Assembly: GCA_963724435.1 (NCBI GenBank)
Contig: CAVRUN010000001.1
Span: forward strand, 186,001-250,000
From: AP-15 sp963724435
GTDB lineage: Bacteria > Pseudomonadota > Alphaproteobacteria > ATCC43930 > CGMCC-115725
Direction: 5' to 3'
Length of the DNA: 64,000 bases
Below, piece after piece: positions 42,631 through 52,239 of the stretch. The notes under the pieces were generated by a model, which saw only the letters and a program-made list of their open reading frames with translations, had not been told where the DNA came from and searched no databases. The position numbers were made by a program, and so were the translations under genes. Numbering within the stretch: the stretch's first letter is position 1; every line of letters starts with the position of its first letter.

Positions 42631-43476
42631 CTAATGCGAAAGCGCGCTATAACTTGATAGATCGATACCGAGCGCCGCGATCCGCGCTTGAACCGTTGCG
42701 CTCGTCAGCGTCTCCAGCTCCTCGACATGGTGGTAGTTGGGCATCGCCACGATCAAATTGGGGCTCCGCGCGGCCGCCGGATGGAAGTACATCTCGCTGA
42801 CGCCGTCAGGAAGATACGACAGCAGGCGTAACACCCGTTGCTCGATCATCTTCCCGCTCCAAGCGAGGCCGAAGACGTAGTCGTTGACGACCAGCCCGGC
42901 GCGGCACTGCTGCCGGCGCAGCCGTTCGATCCAGGGGCGGTAAAACGGTATGGGTGCGCGCTCTTCCGGATAAGCATGGCGCAAGACATTGGCCGGTTCG
43001 GCAGGAACCCGCGCCGCCCGTAAGCCGTAATCCCGGCCAATCTCGATGATCAGGCGGGCAACGGTTGGATGGAGATGCATGTGCTTGTGGGCGTTGACAT
43101 GATCCAGTTTGAGCCCGGTCGCGCGAAAGGCCTCGTATTGGGCGCGTATCTCTTGCGCCAGCTGCCGCCTGATATCCGGCAGAAAGAAAAAGCGAAAACC
43201 GGCAACGGCCATATTGGGATGGAAGTTTCCGTCGGCTCCGACCAGCCCGGTAACTTCCTCAAGCGGCGACACCGGGCGCCCGTCGACCAGCACGAGGTGC
43301 AAGCCGACATGCAGCTCAGGAAGCAGCTGCGCCCGAACCACGGCATCTGCCGCCGCGGGCGCGCCAACCATTAGGCTCGCCGTCGACAAAATGCCGTGCC
43401 GGTGCCCCTGCTCGACCGCTTCGTTAACTGCGGGGTCGAGGCCGAAATCGTCGGCGCAAACGATCAGGCGTTTCAC
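42631..43476 (-). CDS. hpnK: Hopanoid biosynthesis deacetylase HpnK (YdjC-like)
   Basis: The 281-residue product has the polysaccharide-deacetylase-like YdjC fold with CADDFGLDPAVNEAV at the start (metal Asp) and LDHVNAHKHMHLHP in the middle (metal His). In Burkholderia, HpnK deacetylates N-acetylglucosaminyl-bacteriohopanetetrol to the glucosaminyl form before HpnJ acts. It is the last gene of the hpnI-hpnJ-(LDH-like)-hpnK set. The sequence and neighbours together make this a firm call. Confidence 0.93.
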   Translation of the reverse strand: MKRLIVCADDFGLDPAVNEAVEQGHRHGILSTASLMVGAPAAADAVVRAQLLPELHVGLHLVLVDGRPVSPLEEVTGLVGADGNFHPNMAVAGFRFFFLPDIRRQLAQEIRAQYEAFRATGLKLDHVNAHKHMHLHPTVARLIIEIGRDYGLRAARVPAEPANVLRHAYPEERAPIPFYRPWIERLRRQQCRAGLVVNDYVFGLAWSGKMIEQRVLRLLSYLPDGVSEMYFHPAAARSPNLIVAMPNYHHVEELETLTSATVQARIAALGIDLSSYSALSH

Positions 43477-43545
43477 AAATAGCTTCTCGGACTGTTCCGA
43501 CGGCTCGGGCTTACGGCCGCTATGCTCGGTGCATCGAAAATGAAC

Positions 43546-44478
43546 TTAAACCTTGATCTGCGCGACCGCCGAATTCAACGTCTCAGCGCTTCGGTGCAGC
43601 GCCTGCCGTTCGTCCTCGGACATTTGGGGCTCGAAAATTTCGACCACTCCGGTCCGACTAAGAATACTCGGTAGTGAAAGCGTCACCCCGTAATTCGGGT
43701 TATGCGACCCGATCGGGACCACCGCCCGCTCATCGCGCAAGATGATCTCCGCGATGCGCGCCGCCACCACGCCGATCCCATGCTGGCTGGCGCCGATCCC
43801 TTCGATAATCGAGATATTCGCATAACGGACTTCTTGCTCGATCTGCTGGCGAAGGTCCGGCGGATTTTTGTCAGACCGCGCAAACAAATCCAGCACCGGC
43901 GCCCCAGCGGCTCGCGCCGCAGACCAGAGGAACACCTCGGACGTGCCGTGCTCGCCGATTACCAGCGCGTCGATGCTGGCCGCGTCGACCCCCAGCTTGC
44001 GCGCCAGGTGAAAGCGAAATCGCAGGCTGTCGAGGAATGTCCCGGTGCTGAGAACACGCGCGTGGCCCAGTTTTCGGACCGCATCAGCCAGCGGATCCGG
44101 CGGGTCGGTGACGACCAGCACAATTGCTTGCGGAGCGGCCGAATGAATTCGGGGAACGATGTCACGGTAGACATCGATGTTGGCCGCAAGCAAACGCAGT
44201 CGGCCGGCGGGGTCGCCCCGGTTGGTGGCACCGCCGGATTTTTCGTTGAGGCCGGCGGTGATCATCACCAGTTCGCAGCCTTCGAGATCGTCGTAGTCGC
44301 CGTCGCGAAGATCAACCGGCGGGAACAAAACCGCGCCGTACTGGGTGTCGGCGACAAGCCCCTGCGATCGCTTTCGATTACGATTAACGACGACGATTTC
44401 GCGCGCGCAACCGCGCGAAACAAGCGCCGTCAGGCACGCCGCGCCGACCGCGCCAGCGCCGATAATTCCTACTTTCAT
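43546..44478 (-). CDS. L-lactate/malate dehydrogenase family protein
   Basis: The 310-residue NAD-dependent oxidoreductase has the Rossmann start VGIIGAGAVGAACLTAL, a substrate Arg segment LDSLRFRFHLARKLG, and GEHGTSEVFLWS around the catalytic histidine. In ordinary LDH the residue after GEHG is usually Asp; here it is Thr. The loop with GLNEKSGGATNRGDP is longer than in classic LDH, as in 2-hydroxyacid dehydrogenases such as hydroxyisocaproate dehydrogenase. It lies inside the hopanoid head-group genes, between hpnJ and hpnK. It may reduce a 2-keto substrate; a hopanoid role is only inferred from position. Confidence 0.88.
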   Translation of the reverse strand: MKVGIIGAGAVGAACLTALVSRGCAREIVVVNRNRKRSQGLVADTQYGAVLFPPVDLRDGDYDDLEGCELVMITAGLNEKSGGATNRGDPAGRLRLLAANIDVYRDIVPRIHSAAPQAIVLVVTDPPDPLADAVRKLGHARVLSTGTFLDSLRFRFHLARKLGVDAASIDALVIGEHGTSEVFLWSAARAAGAPVLDLFARSDKNPPDLRQQIEQEVRYANISIIEGIGASQHGIGVVAARIAEIILRDERAVVPIGSHNPNYGVTLSLPSILSRTGVVEIFEPQMSEDERQALHRSAETLNSAVAQIKV

Positions 44479-44627
44479 CCGCCATTCCTATTGGTGTTGA
44501 ATCAGCAAGCTGCTGACCTGCGTGAACAAACGGCGGGCGATCGGCGATCCCTATCGCTGCAGCAAGATGACTTTTTTGCCGCAGGAACGCGGCGGGTGAA
44601 GACTCCTTGGCTACCAGACCGCTGCGC

Positions 44628-46055
44628 TCAGCCTGTCATCTCGCGACTGTGGAGGAAGTGAAAAAATTCGATACCCTCGCGCAGACGTCGCTTCATCATT
44701 TGCGGACTTCTGACCATTTCAGCGACGAGTGATGCAATTTTTTTGCGTCGAAAATAGAAACGTTTGTAGAAGGTTTCGAGCGATTCGAAGATCTCGGTAT
44801 GCGATAGATGCGGATAGTGCAATGGCGCAATCTGTACCCCGCGATCGTCGATCAGTTCGGCATGAGAAGTATCGAGCCAGCCATTCTCGACCGCTTGGCG
44901 GTGCAGATAAGTCCCGGGATAGGGTGCCGCGAGCGACACTTGGATTGTGTGCGGGTTGATGTCGCCGGCAAACCGGATCGTCTCCTCGATCGTTTCTTTG
45001 GTCTCGCCAGGCAGACCAAGAATAAACGTACCGTGGATGGTAATCCCGAGCTCGTGGCAATCCTTGGTAAAGCGGCGGGCTATGTCGATGCGCATCCCTT
45101 TCTTAATATTGTTGAGGATCTGCTGGTTACCCGTTTCGTAGCCCACCAGCAGCAAGCGCAAACCGTTGTCGTGCAAAATCTCGAGAGTGGCGCGCGGTAC
45201 ATTCGCCTTGGCATTGCACGACCAGGTGACGCCGAGCTTGCCTAGCTCGCGGGCAATCGCCTCGGCGCGCGGACGGTCATCGGTAAACGTGTCGTCGTCG
45301 AAAAAGAACTCCTTCACCTGCGGAAACCAGCTCTTCGCCAGCCGTATCTCTTCGATGACGTGGTCGACGCTGCGCACTCGGTAACGATGGCCGCCGACCG
45401 TCTGCGGCCACAGGCAAAAGGTGCATTTCGACCGGCAGCCGCGCCCTGTGTAGAGGGATAAATAAGGATGCAGTAAGTATCCTATAAAATAATCTTCGAC
45501 CTTCAAGTCACGTTTATAGACTTCGCTCACAAAAGGCAGCTGATCCATGTCTTCGAGGATCGCGCGGTCCCTATTGTGAGAGATCGAGCCGGTCGCTGTA
45601 CGATAGCTGAGGCCGTCGATTGCATCAAAATCTTGGCCGTCTGCCACTTCCTTGATCGTAAAATCGAATTCTTCGCGGGCTACAAAATCGAGGGCGGACG
45701 ATGCTTTTAGGCTGGCTTCGGGCTCAACCGCTACCTTGGCCCCGACCATTCCGATCTTGAGGCGAGGGTTGGCATCCTTTAACGCTTCGGCGACCCTGAC
45801 ATCGGAGGCGAAAGATGGGGTCGAGGTGTGCAGCACCACCATTTCGTACTCGGTGGCGAGCGGCAATACGTCCCCGAGTTTTAGACGGGCCGGCGGGGCA
45901 TCGACCAACCGGCTCTCAGGAACGAGAGCGGCCGGCTGGGCCAGCCATGTCGGGAACCAGAACGAACGGATCTCACGTCGGGCCTGATAACGCGATCCGG
46001 CGCCGCCGTCGAAGCCGTCGAAGGACGGCGGATGCAGAAAGAGGGTTCTCATCAT
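44628..46055 (-). CDS. hpnJ: Hopanoid biosynthesis radical SAM protein HpnJ
   Basis: This 475-residue B12-binding-like/radical SAM enzyme has the [4Fe-4S] motif CRSKCTFC (C207, C211, C214), GRG before it, and SLAAPYPGT later. HpnJ converts glucosaminyl-bacteriohopanetetrol to the cyclitol ether by ring contraction, the last step of this head group. Its start overlaps the hpnI stop by 4 bases (ATGA), so the two are coupled. Confidence 0.94.
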   Translation of the reverse strand: MMRTLFLHPPSFDGFDGGAGSRYQARREIRSFWFPTWLAQPAALVPESRLVDAPPARLKLGDVLPLATEYEMVVLHTSTPSFASDVRVAEALKDANPRLKIGMVGAKVAVEPEASLKASSALDFVAREEFDFTIKEVADGQDFDAIDGLSYRTATGSISHNRDRAILEDMDQLPFVSEVYKRDLKVEDYFIGYLLHPYLSLYTGRGCRSKCTFCLWPQTVGGHRYRVRSVDHVIEEIRLAKSWFPQVKEFFFDDDTFTDDRPRAEAIARELGKLGVTWSCNAKANVPRATLEILHDNGLRLLLVGYETGNQQILNNIKKGMRIDIARRFTKDCHELGITIHGTFILGLPGETKETIEETIRFAGDINPHTIQVSLAAPYPGTYLHRQAVENGWLDTSHAELIDDRGVQIAPLHYPHLSHTEIFESLETFYKRFYFRRKKIASLVAEMVRSPQMMKRRLREGIEFFHFLHSREMTG

Positions 46056-47194
46056 ACGGCCTTTTTCCCATCGACCACGGTCATCCGGCCACTCGGGTCG
46101 ACATCAAAGTTCTGATCTCGCCACAGTACCCGCCGGCCAAAGAAGCTGGCGACGAAAACAGCAAAGGACAAGACGTCGCGGAGCGGCAGGACCCAAAGCT
46201 TCTTGATAGAACAACCGAGAGTCCGCGCGATCACGCCGGCGGTGGCCCACCTCAGCAGACAGGTAATCCCAACGAATATTGTAGGGGTGAGCCTAAACCC
46301 GGTGGCGGCCGCGGCGAGCAGCGCGAGTGCCAGTGGGTGCGTTGTGAAGGTCCCGGCAAACCCTGCGGGGGCGAGCCCTCGTACGGTGCGCGCCCAGCGC
46401 AGCTCGTGATGCCAAAGCGCCAGGAATGACGGTTCGTGCACCTGGGCTTCCACAAGATAGGGCGACAGCACGACCATCAGCCGCTGCGCCCGGACGGCAT
46501 CGCCAATTCGACGGTCATCGGCAAGCTCATCGCGCAGCGACGAAAAACCCCCGATGCGGTCGAGGGTTGCTCGGCGGAGCGCGATCGTGGCACCAAAGCA
46601 ACCGCCGCCGATCCTGAGCGCATCCGCAAAAATCGCGTTTGGCAGAAAGCCAAAATTGATTTGTAGCGCGCCCAAATCCGACCACAAGCCGCCCGCCGAT
46701 GCACCCTTATAGAGGCAGGTGACGACGCCGGTGCGCGGACCGCGGAGCGGGGCTGTTACCGCGGAAAGGTAACGAGGATCGACCCGCATGTCGCTATCAG
46801 CCAGGACCAGAATATCGTGTCGTGCTGCCGGCAGCATGTTTTCGAGGTTGGAGACCTTTTGATTGGTGCCTCGGATGCGACGGTCAACGATCAGCGCAAT
46901 GTCCTGGCGAGGAAAGTCACGGATGAGCGCGCGGGCATCGACGAGCGCGCTGTCTTCCCGGTTGTTGACGCCGAGCACAATCTGCAGCGTGGGATAGTCT
47001 TGCTCGACAAAACTGCGCAGATTCTCGTACAGCCCCGGTTCGGCGCCGTGCAGTGGCTTCAGTATCGAGACCGGCGCTTGCTCCGCTGGCACCGGCAATC
47101 GGCATCGAGCAAACCGCAGGGCTGCCCAGGTCTGGCCGGCGAGGTACAGCCAGCCCGCCAATAGGACTGCAGCGATCAGCAGCATCAGGCTCAT
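46052..47194 (-). CDS. hpnI: Hopanoid glycosyltransferase HpnI
   Basis: This 380-residue ceramide-glucosyltransferase-like GT2 enzyme has an N-terminal membrane helix, VSILKPLHGAEPGLYENLRSF, the metal-binding DSDMRVDPRYL, and a C-terminal pair of helices. It adds N-acetylglucosamine to bacteriohopanetetrol, making the substrate for HpnK and HpnJ. It is divergent from ispH, with 178 bases between, which should hold both promoters. Confidence 0.93.
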   Translation of the reverse strand: MSLMLLIAAVLLAGWLYLAGQTWAALRFARCRLPVPAEQAPVSILKPLHGAEPGLYENLRSFVEQDYPTLQIVLGVNNREDSALVDARALIRDFPRQDIALIVDRRIRGTNQKVSNLENMLPAARHDILVLADSDMRVDPRYLSAVTAPLRGPRTGVVTCLYKGASAGGLWSDLGALQINFGFLPNAIFADALRIGGGCFGATIALRRATLDRIGGFSSLRDELADDRRIGDAVRAQRLMVVLSPYLVEAQVHEPSFLALWHHELRWARTVRGLAPAGFAGTFTTHPLALALLAAAATGFRLTPTIFVGITCLLRWATAGVIARTLGCSIKKLWVLPLRDVLSFAVFVASFFGRRVLWRDQNFDVDPSGRMTVVDGKKAV

Positions 47195-47372
47195 CTAGTC
47201 CGCTCCGCAGCAATGCGCGGTAACGGATGTCGGCTCAAAGCGTTCCCAATGAAGGATCGCGATCGGGTTGCCGGTGCGGGCGCGCGCAATTTGTAGCGAG
47301 CAAACCGCGCTTACATATAATCCTTTGCGTTCGCAGGCTGGACCTGCGGCTTTGAGGTGGCGAGGCAAGATC

Positions 47373-48308
47373 ATGCGGGTTGTATTAGCTCAGCCGCGAG
47401 GTTTCTGCGCCGGTGTCGAACGGGCGATCGAGATCGTCGAGCGCGCGCTCGAAAAGTTCGGTCCCCCGATTTACGTCCGCCATGAGATTGTGCACAATCG
47501 CCATGTTGTCGAGCGTCTACGCGCCAAAGGCGCGCATTTCGTCGACGAGATCGATGAGATACCGCCCGGCAGCGTAACCATCTTCAGCGCTCACGGCGTT
47601 GCGAGCACGATCGAGGAACGAGCCGGTAGCCGGGGATTGCCGGTTATCGACGCCACCTGTCCTCTCGTCTCAAAGGTGCATATGGAGGGTCAAAGGTACG
47701 CCAATCAGGGTCGTGAGATCGTTCTGATCGGGCACGCCGGCCATCCCGAGATCGTCGGCACGATGGGCCGAATTGTTGGCCGCGTGCACCTGATTTCCAC
47801 CCCCGAAGAGGTGGACGGGCTTCAGGTGTCCGACCCGGATAAGCTCGCCTTTATCACTCAAACAACACTCAGCGTCGACGATACTCGCGCGGTAATCGAG
47901 GCGCTCAAATTTCGCTTTCCGACGATCGTCGGGCCTGACACAAAAGATATCTGCTATGCAACCCAAAACCGCCAGAGGGCGGCGCGCGAACTTGCCAGGG
48001 TTGTTGATGTTGTATTGGTTGTCGGCGCGCCAAACAGCTCCAATTCCAACCGGCTGCGCGAAATTGCCGCTGAAAGCGGGGTCCCGAGCTATTTGATCGA
48101 AGATGCCGATGCGCTCGATCGAAGATGGCTCAACGGCGCCGCGGCGGTTGGCATCACTGCCGGGGCTTCGGCCCCGGCCGAATTGGTTGAGGCGTTGATC
48201 GACCGGTTGCGTAGTGTGACGGAGATCGAGGTCGAAGAATTACCCGGGGTGCTGGAGAACGTCCGCTTCCGCATGCCGGCCCAGCTGACCGAGGACGCAA
48301 CCGCCTGA
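47373..48308 (+). CDS. ispH: 4-hydroxy-3-methylbut-2-enyl diphosphate reductase
   Basis: IspH makes IPP and DMAPP in the last step of the non-mevalonate isoprenoid pathway, using a [4Fe-4S] cluster. The 311-residue product has the three ligand cysteines in RGFCAGV (C12), DATCPLV (C96) and DICYAT (about C195), plus the substrate-binding HEIVHNRHVV and GAPNSSNSNRL. ATG 47373 with a GAGG upstream gives the standard MRVVLAQPRG start. Its place next to hpnH gives the hopanoid cluster its own precursor-supply gene. Confidence 0.96.
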   Translation: MRVVLAQPRGFCAGVERAIEIVERALEKFGPPIYVRHEIVHNRHVVERLRAKGAHFVDEIDEIPPGSVTIFSAHGVASTIEERAGSRGLPVIDATCPLVSKVHMEGQRYANQGREIVLIGHAGHPEIVGTMGRIVGRVHLISTPEEVDGLQVSDPDKLAFITQTTLSVDDTRAVIEALKFRFPTIVGPDTKDICYATQNRQRAARELARVVDVVLVVGAPNSSNSNRLREIAAESGVPSYLIEDADALDRRWLNGAAAVGITAGASAPAELVEALIDRLRSVTEIEVEELPGVLENVRFRMPAQLTEDATA

Positions 48309-48342
48309 TACCTCCCTAGTTCAATTTCATCGAGGCTTTCCC

Positions 48343-49485
48343 GTGGCCATTCCACTGCGCCAAACCATTCGTGTCGGGGCCTATGTGCTCGGGCAGCATT
48401 TGCGCGGCGTGCGAAGATATCCGCTGGTGCTGATGCTCGAACCGCTGTTCCGCTGCAATCTCGCCTGCGCCGGGTGCGGCAAAATCGACTATCCTGATGC
48501 GATCCTGAATCAGCGTCTCAGTCCAGCCGACTGCTTACACGCCGTAGACGAATGCGGCGCCCCGATCGTTGTTCTTGCCGGGGGCGAGCCGCTGTTACAC
48601 CGGGATATTGGGGAAATTGTCCGTGGGATTCTCGGCCGCAAAAAATTCGTCTATCTGTGCAGCAACGCGCTGCTTCTTGAAAAAAGGCTCGATCAAATAG
48701 AACCGCATCCGGACTTTGCGTGGACTGTGCATCTCGACGGCGGTCGCGAAGAGCACGATCGATCGGTCTGCCAAGAAGGGGTCTATGACCGCGCGGTCGC
48801 GGCAATCGGTGCAGCGAAAAGCCGTGGGTTCCGGGTCAATATCAATGCGACCTTATTCGATACCGCCGAGCCCGAGCGCGTTGCGCGCTTTTTCGACGAA
48901 ATGACCGAGATCGGGATCGATGGCATCACGGTGTCGCCAGGCTACGCCTATGAGCGTGCGCCGGATCAGGAGCATTTCCTAAACCGGCGCCGCACAAAAG
49001 AGCTCTTTCGCGGCATCTTCGCACATCGCCGTGGCCGCTGGTCATTCAACCAGTCGAGCCTTTTTCTCGATTTCCTTGCCGGTAATCAGGCTTATCACTG
49101 TACCCCTTGGGGCAATCCGACGCGCAATGTCTTTGGATGGCAGCGACCGTGTTATCTGCTGGGGGAGGGTTACACCAAGAGTTTCAGGGAACTTATGGAA
49201 GAAACCGACTGGGACGCGTACGGCACAGGGAACTACGAAAAGTGCGCTGACTGCATGGTTCACAGCGGTTACGAAGCCACCGCTGTCCTCGACTCCGTGC
49301 GAAACCCGATGAAGGCGCTCAAGGTGGCGTTGCGCGGGGTGCGCACCGAAGGCGAGATGGCGCCGGAGATCCCGCTCGACCGGCAACGGCCGGCCGAATA
49401 CGTGCTCTCAAAACATGTCGAGGAAGCGTTGGCTCGGTTAGGCCGCACCGACAAGGCCGTGCAGGGCGCGGGCGGGCAGGACTAG
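48343..49485 (+). CDS. hpnH: Adenosyl-hopene transferase HpnH (radical SAM)
   Basis: HpnH adds a 5'-deoxyadenosyl radical from SAM to diploptene to make adenosylhopane, the first step of side-chain building. The 380-residue product has the motif CNLACAGC (C38, C42, C45), LAGGEPLLHRDIGE and a C-terminal CADCMVHSGYEATAV. It starts at a GTG, 34 bases after ispH. Its 3' end overlaps the 3' end of hpnG on the other strand by 48 bases. Confidence 0.95.
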   Translation: MAIPLRQTIRVGAYVLGQHLRGVRRYPLVLMLEPLFRCNLACAGCGKIDYPDAILNQRLSPADCLHAVDECGAPIVVLAGGEPLLHRDIGEIVRGILGRKKFVYLCSNALLLEKRLDQIEPHPDFAWTVHLDGGREEHDRSVCQEGVYDRAVAAIGAAKSRGFRVNINATLFDTAEPERVARFFDEMTEIGIDGITVSPGYAYERAPDQEHFLNRRRTKELFRGIFAHRRGRWSFNQSSLFLDFLAGNQAYHCTPWGNPTRNVFGWQRPCYLLGEGYTKSFRELMEETDWDAYGTGNYEKCADCMVHSGYEATAVLDSVRNPMKALKVALRGVRTEGEMAPEIPLDRQRPAEYVLSKHVEEALARLGRTDKAVQGAGGQD

Positions 49486-50115
49486 CGCTGCAAGCGCGGC
49501 CTGCGTTTCGCGCGCCAATCCGCACAAGGCGCCGAATTGCCGCGGCCGGCGAAGCACGGAAGCTAGAACGTGGGCTAGCTTTGGCGTGCCGTTTTTGGCG
49601 AGTGGGATCAGCGCCGCCGGGGGCAATGCTCGATAAGCGCTGTCGGCGATCGTGCGAACGACGAGGAACGGAATGCCCGAGGCGGCCGCGATCCGCGCCA
49701 CGACGTCGCTTTCGAGGTCAACCGCAAGCGCGCCGGTCTCTTGCCAAGTGCGGCGTTTTTCTTCCGTGCTGGCCAGGATTCGCGAAGTACCGAGCACGAG
49801 ACCCTCGGTGGCGCCAAGTCCGGCTGCCAAATCAGTGATACGCGCACGAAATGTTTCCTCAGCCTGCCAGCGCCCGGCATCGGCCAAGACCTCGGTGGAA
49901 ATCACGACATCTCCAGCGCGCAGCTGGGGCGCAAGACCACCCGCAATCCCGAAGCTGACCAGACAATTGGTGTCCCGCGCGGCCCTCTCCACGAGGGTTG
50001 CGGTGCGGTCGCGATCACCGGCTCCGACGACCGCGAGAAAGCCGGCGGCGCGCGCAATCCGCGCTTCGGCCGCAAGTCCTGTGGTGCACAGCACCGTTGT
50101 CGGAAAGTTCAACAT
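49438..50115 (-). CDS. hpnG: Hopanoid nucleosidase HpnG
   Basis: This 225-residue phosphorylase/nucleosidase has ATLVERAARDTN near the start, SFGIAGGLAPQLRAGDVV (about residues 55-72), DLESDVVARIAAASGIPFLVVR and IADSAYRALPPA. HpnG removes adenine from adenosylhopane to give ribosylhopane. ATG 50115 gives the usual MLNFP start; the frame continues 18 codons upstream. It follows hpnF after a 156-base gap and ends against hpnH. Confidence 0.93.
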   Translation of the reverse strand: MLNFPTTVLCTTGLAAEARIARAAGFLAVVGAGDRDRTATLVERAARDTNCLVSFGIAGGLAPQLRAGDVVISTEVLADAGRWQAEETFRARITDLAAGLGATEGLVLGTSRILASTEEKRRTWQETGALAVDLESDVVARIAAASGIPFLVVRTIADSAYRALPPAALIPLAKNGTPKLAHVLASVLRRPRQFGALCGLARETQAALAALVLPARALHGLVGAA

Positions 50116-50271
50116 GAGGATTTCCCCGCATACGAGTGGGCGGGGGCCACCGTTACTACCGCGAACCAATTTTCGACAAAAGAGAGCGGTTCGCGTCCCT
50201 GCCTGCGGAGGCTTCTACTCGGTTTTTACTGCGGCTACCAGCGCCTAAAAACATTGGCAGGGAACGCGGGC

Positions 50272-52239
50272 TCAAAGGCCGAACGGTACGCGCTGCAAAT
50301 TGGCCGTCGTGAATCGGCGATAGCGAGCGAGAGCCCATAACGGGAAATACGCGCGGTAACCGTGATAGCGCAAAAAGAAGACCCGTGGAAAACCGACTGC
50401 TGTGAACCACGGCTCGTCCCAGCTGCCGTCCTCTTTCTGGCTATCGATCAGATAAGCGATGCCGCGAGCGACCGCCGAATTCTGCACCTCTCCCGCCGCG
50501 ATCAACCCGAGCAAGGCCCAGGCTGTCTGGGAAGCGGTACTGTATGGCGCCTCGCCGTGCGGCATATCAGGCCAGTATGATTCCTCGCCCTCGCCCCAGC
50601 CCCCATCATCATGCTGATGAGCGCATAGCCAAGCGACGGCGCGGCGAATTTCCGGCGCCATCGGATCCATTTCTGCCGCATTCAGCGCGGCAAGCACCGA
50701 CCAAGTGCCGTAGATGTAATTCGTTCCCCACCGCCCAAACCAACTCCCGTCGGGCTCCTGCTCGCGCCTTAGATACCCGAGCGCCGCGGCAATTCCGCGG
50801 TTATTTGCCGCATCGCCGAGCTGGGCCAGCATCCCGAGGCAGCGAGCACTGACATCCGCAGTCGGCGGGTCTAGCAGCGCTCCATGATCGGCGAACGGGA
50901 TATGGTTCAGGTAGTAATGGGTATTATCGGCATCGAACGAGCCCCAGCCCCCGTTACGGCTTTGCATCCCGACAATCCACTCTGTCGCCCGGTCGAGGGC
51001 GGGACGCCAGCGTTCCCGGTCGAAGCGATCGAGCGCCATAGCGGCGACCGCGGTGTCGTCGACGTCGGGATAGTACGGGTTTTCGTACTGAAACGCCCAC
51101 CCACCAGGCCGCAAGCCGGGCCGCACAGCCGCCCAGTCACCCGCAACCTCCAACACTTGCTTGCTCGCGAGCCAGTCAAGCGCTTGCTCGATCGCCGGCC
51201 CGACGCGCCGATCATTGATTTCCATAAGCGCGTGGCAGGCAAGCGCGGTATCCCAGACCGGCGATAAACATGGCTGGCAATAGCTGCGTTCGGGATCGAG
51301 AACGAGAAGCTTGCGCAGCGCCGACTCGGTTGTCCGGCAGGCCGGGTGATCCGGCGAATAGCCAAGGCAATCAAACATCATCCGCGCGTTGGCAATTGCT
51401 GGAAAAATACCCCCGAGACCGTCCTCCCCGTTGAGGCGCTCAGTGACAAAAACGACCGCCGCGTTGATCGCCCGCTGCCGCGAATTCTTTGGGAAGGCTC
51501 GCTCGGTTGCCCGCAATATACGGTCGATCAGGCCAAACCCTGCGGCGAGTGGTGACTGGGTCGGCCCAGTAATCCAATCACGCACCAAATCCGGGTCTTC
51601 GACAAACAATTCGCGAATCGTAACGCCCCGGGGATTTCGAGCGCGGGGGCGGAGAGCCATCAAGACCAGCAGCGGCACCAGAACGGTGCGGGACCAATAA
51701 GAAACCTTGGTAATGTGAAAAGGCGACCACTGCGGCAGCAGCATAATTTCGACCGGCATCATCGGCACCGCGCGCCACGGCACCTCGCCAAACAACGCCA
51801 GCAGGATGCGGGTAAAGACATTGCAGCGGCGCGCCCCGCCTCGAGCGAGGATCGCGGCGCGGGCGCGCGCCATATGCGGCGCGTCAATCGGATCGCCGGC
51901 CGCCTTCAGCGCGAAGTACGCCTTGACCGAACAGCTGAGATCGAGCGGGCCGCCGTGGAACAATGGCCAACCGCCGTCCTCACCTTGGCTCGCGCGTAAA
52001 AATTGAGCGATACGCGCTTGAATCTCGGTTTCGATACGACCGAGGTAATGCTGCAACAAAATATACTCGGCCGGAATTGTCGCATCCGCTTCGAGCTCGA
52101 AGACCCAGTGCCCATCATTATGCTGCACAGACAACAAGTGCTCCGCGGCACGGCTGATCGCGTCGTTCAGCAGCCCATTTCGACCGCTCGAACGCGCAGC
52201 ACGTCCAACGGCGATTGTTTCTAAAGTATCGTTATTCAT
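50272..52239 (-). CDS. hpnF: Squalene-hopene cyclase
   Basis: This 655-residue monotopic membrane cyclase (also called shc) turns squalene into hopene and hopanol. It has the catalytic DVDDTA motif (D392-D395), several QW-type repeats (for example DGGWPLF, NGGWGSFDAD, DGSWFGRWG, DGGWGEGEES), and the conserved C-terminal DGSWDEPWFTAVGFPRVFFLRYHGYR. ATG 52239 overlaps the hpnE stop by 4 bases; the long frame to 52443 is rejected as it lies inside hpnE. Confidence 0.96.
   Translation of the reverse strand: MNNDTLETIAVGRAARSSGRNGLLNDAISRAAEHLLSVQHNDGHWVFELEADATIPAEYILLQHYLGRIETEIQARIAQFLRASQGEDGGWPLFHGGPLDLSCSVKAYFALKAAGDPIDAPHMARARAAILARGGARRCNVFTRILLALFGEVPWRAVPMMPVEIMLLPQWSPFHITKVSYWSRTVLVPLLVLMALRPRARNPRGVTIRELFVEDPDLVRDWITGPTQSPLAAGFGLIDRILRATERAFPKNSRQRAINAAVVFVTERLNGEDGLGGIFPAIANARMMFDCLGYSPDHPACRTTESALRKLLVLDPERSYCQPCLSPVWDTALACHALMEINDRRVGPAIEQALDWLASKQVLEVAGDWAAVRPGLRPGGWAFQYENPYYPDVDDTAVAAMALDRFDRERWRPALDRATEWIVGMQSRNGGWGSFDADNTHYYLNHIPFADHGALLDPPTADVSARCLGMLAQLGDAANNRGIAAALGYLRREQEPDGSWFGRWGTNYIYGTWSVLAALNAAEMDPMAPEIRRAVAWLCAHQHDDGGWGEGEESYWPDMPHGEAPYSTASQTAWALLGLIAAGEVQNSAVARGIAYLIDSQKEDGSWDEPWFTAVGFPRVFFLRYHGYRAYFPLWALARYRRFTTANLQRVPFGL

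Noticed and set aside
50116..50271. Possible small gene between hpnG and hpnF
   Set aside because: Frames here lack a ribosome-binding site and protein-like composition; it is better seen as an operon spacer.
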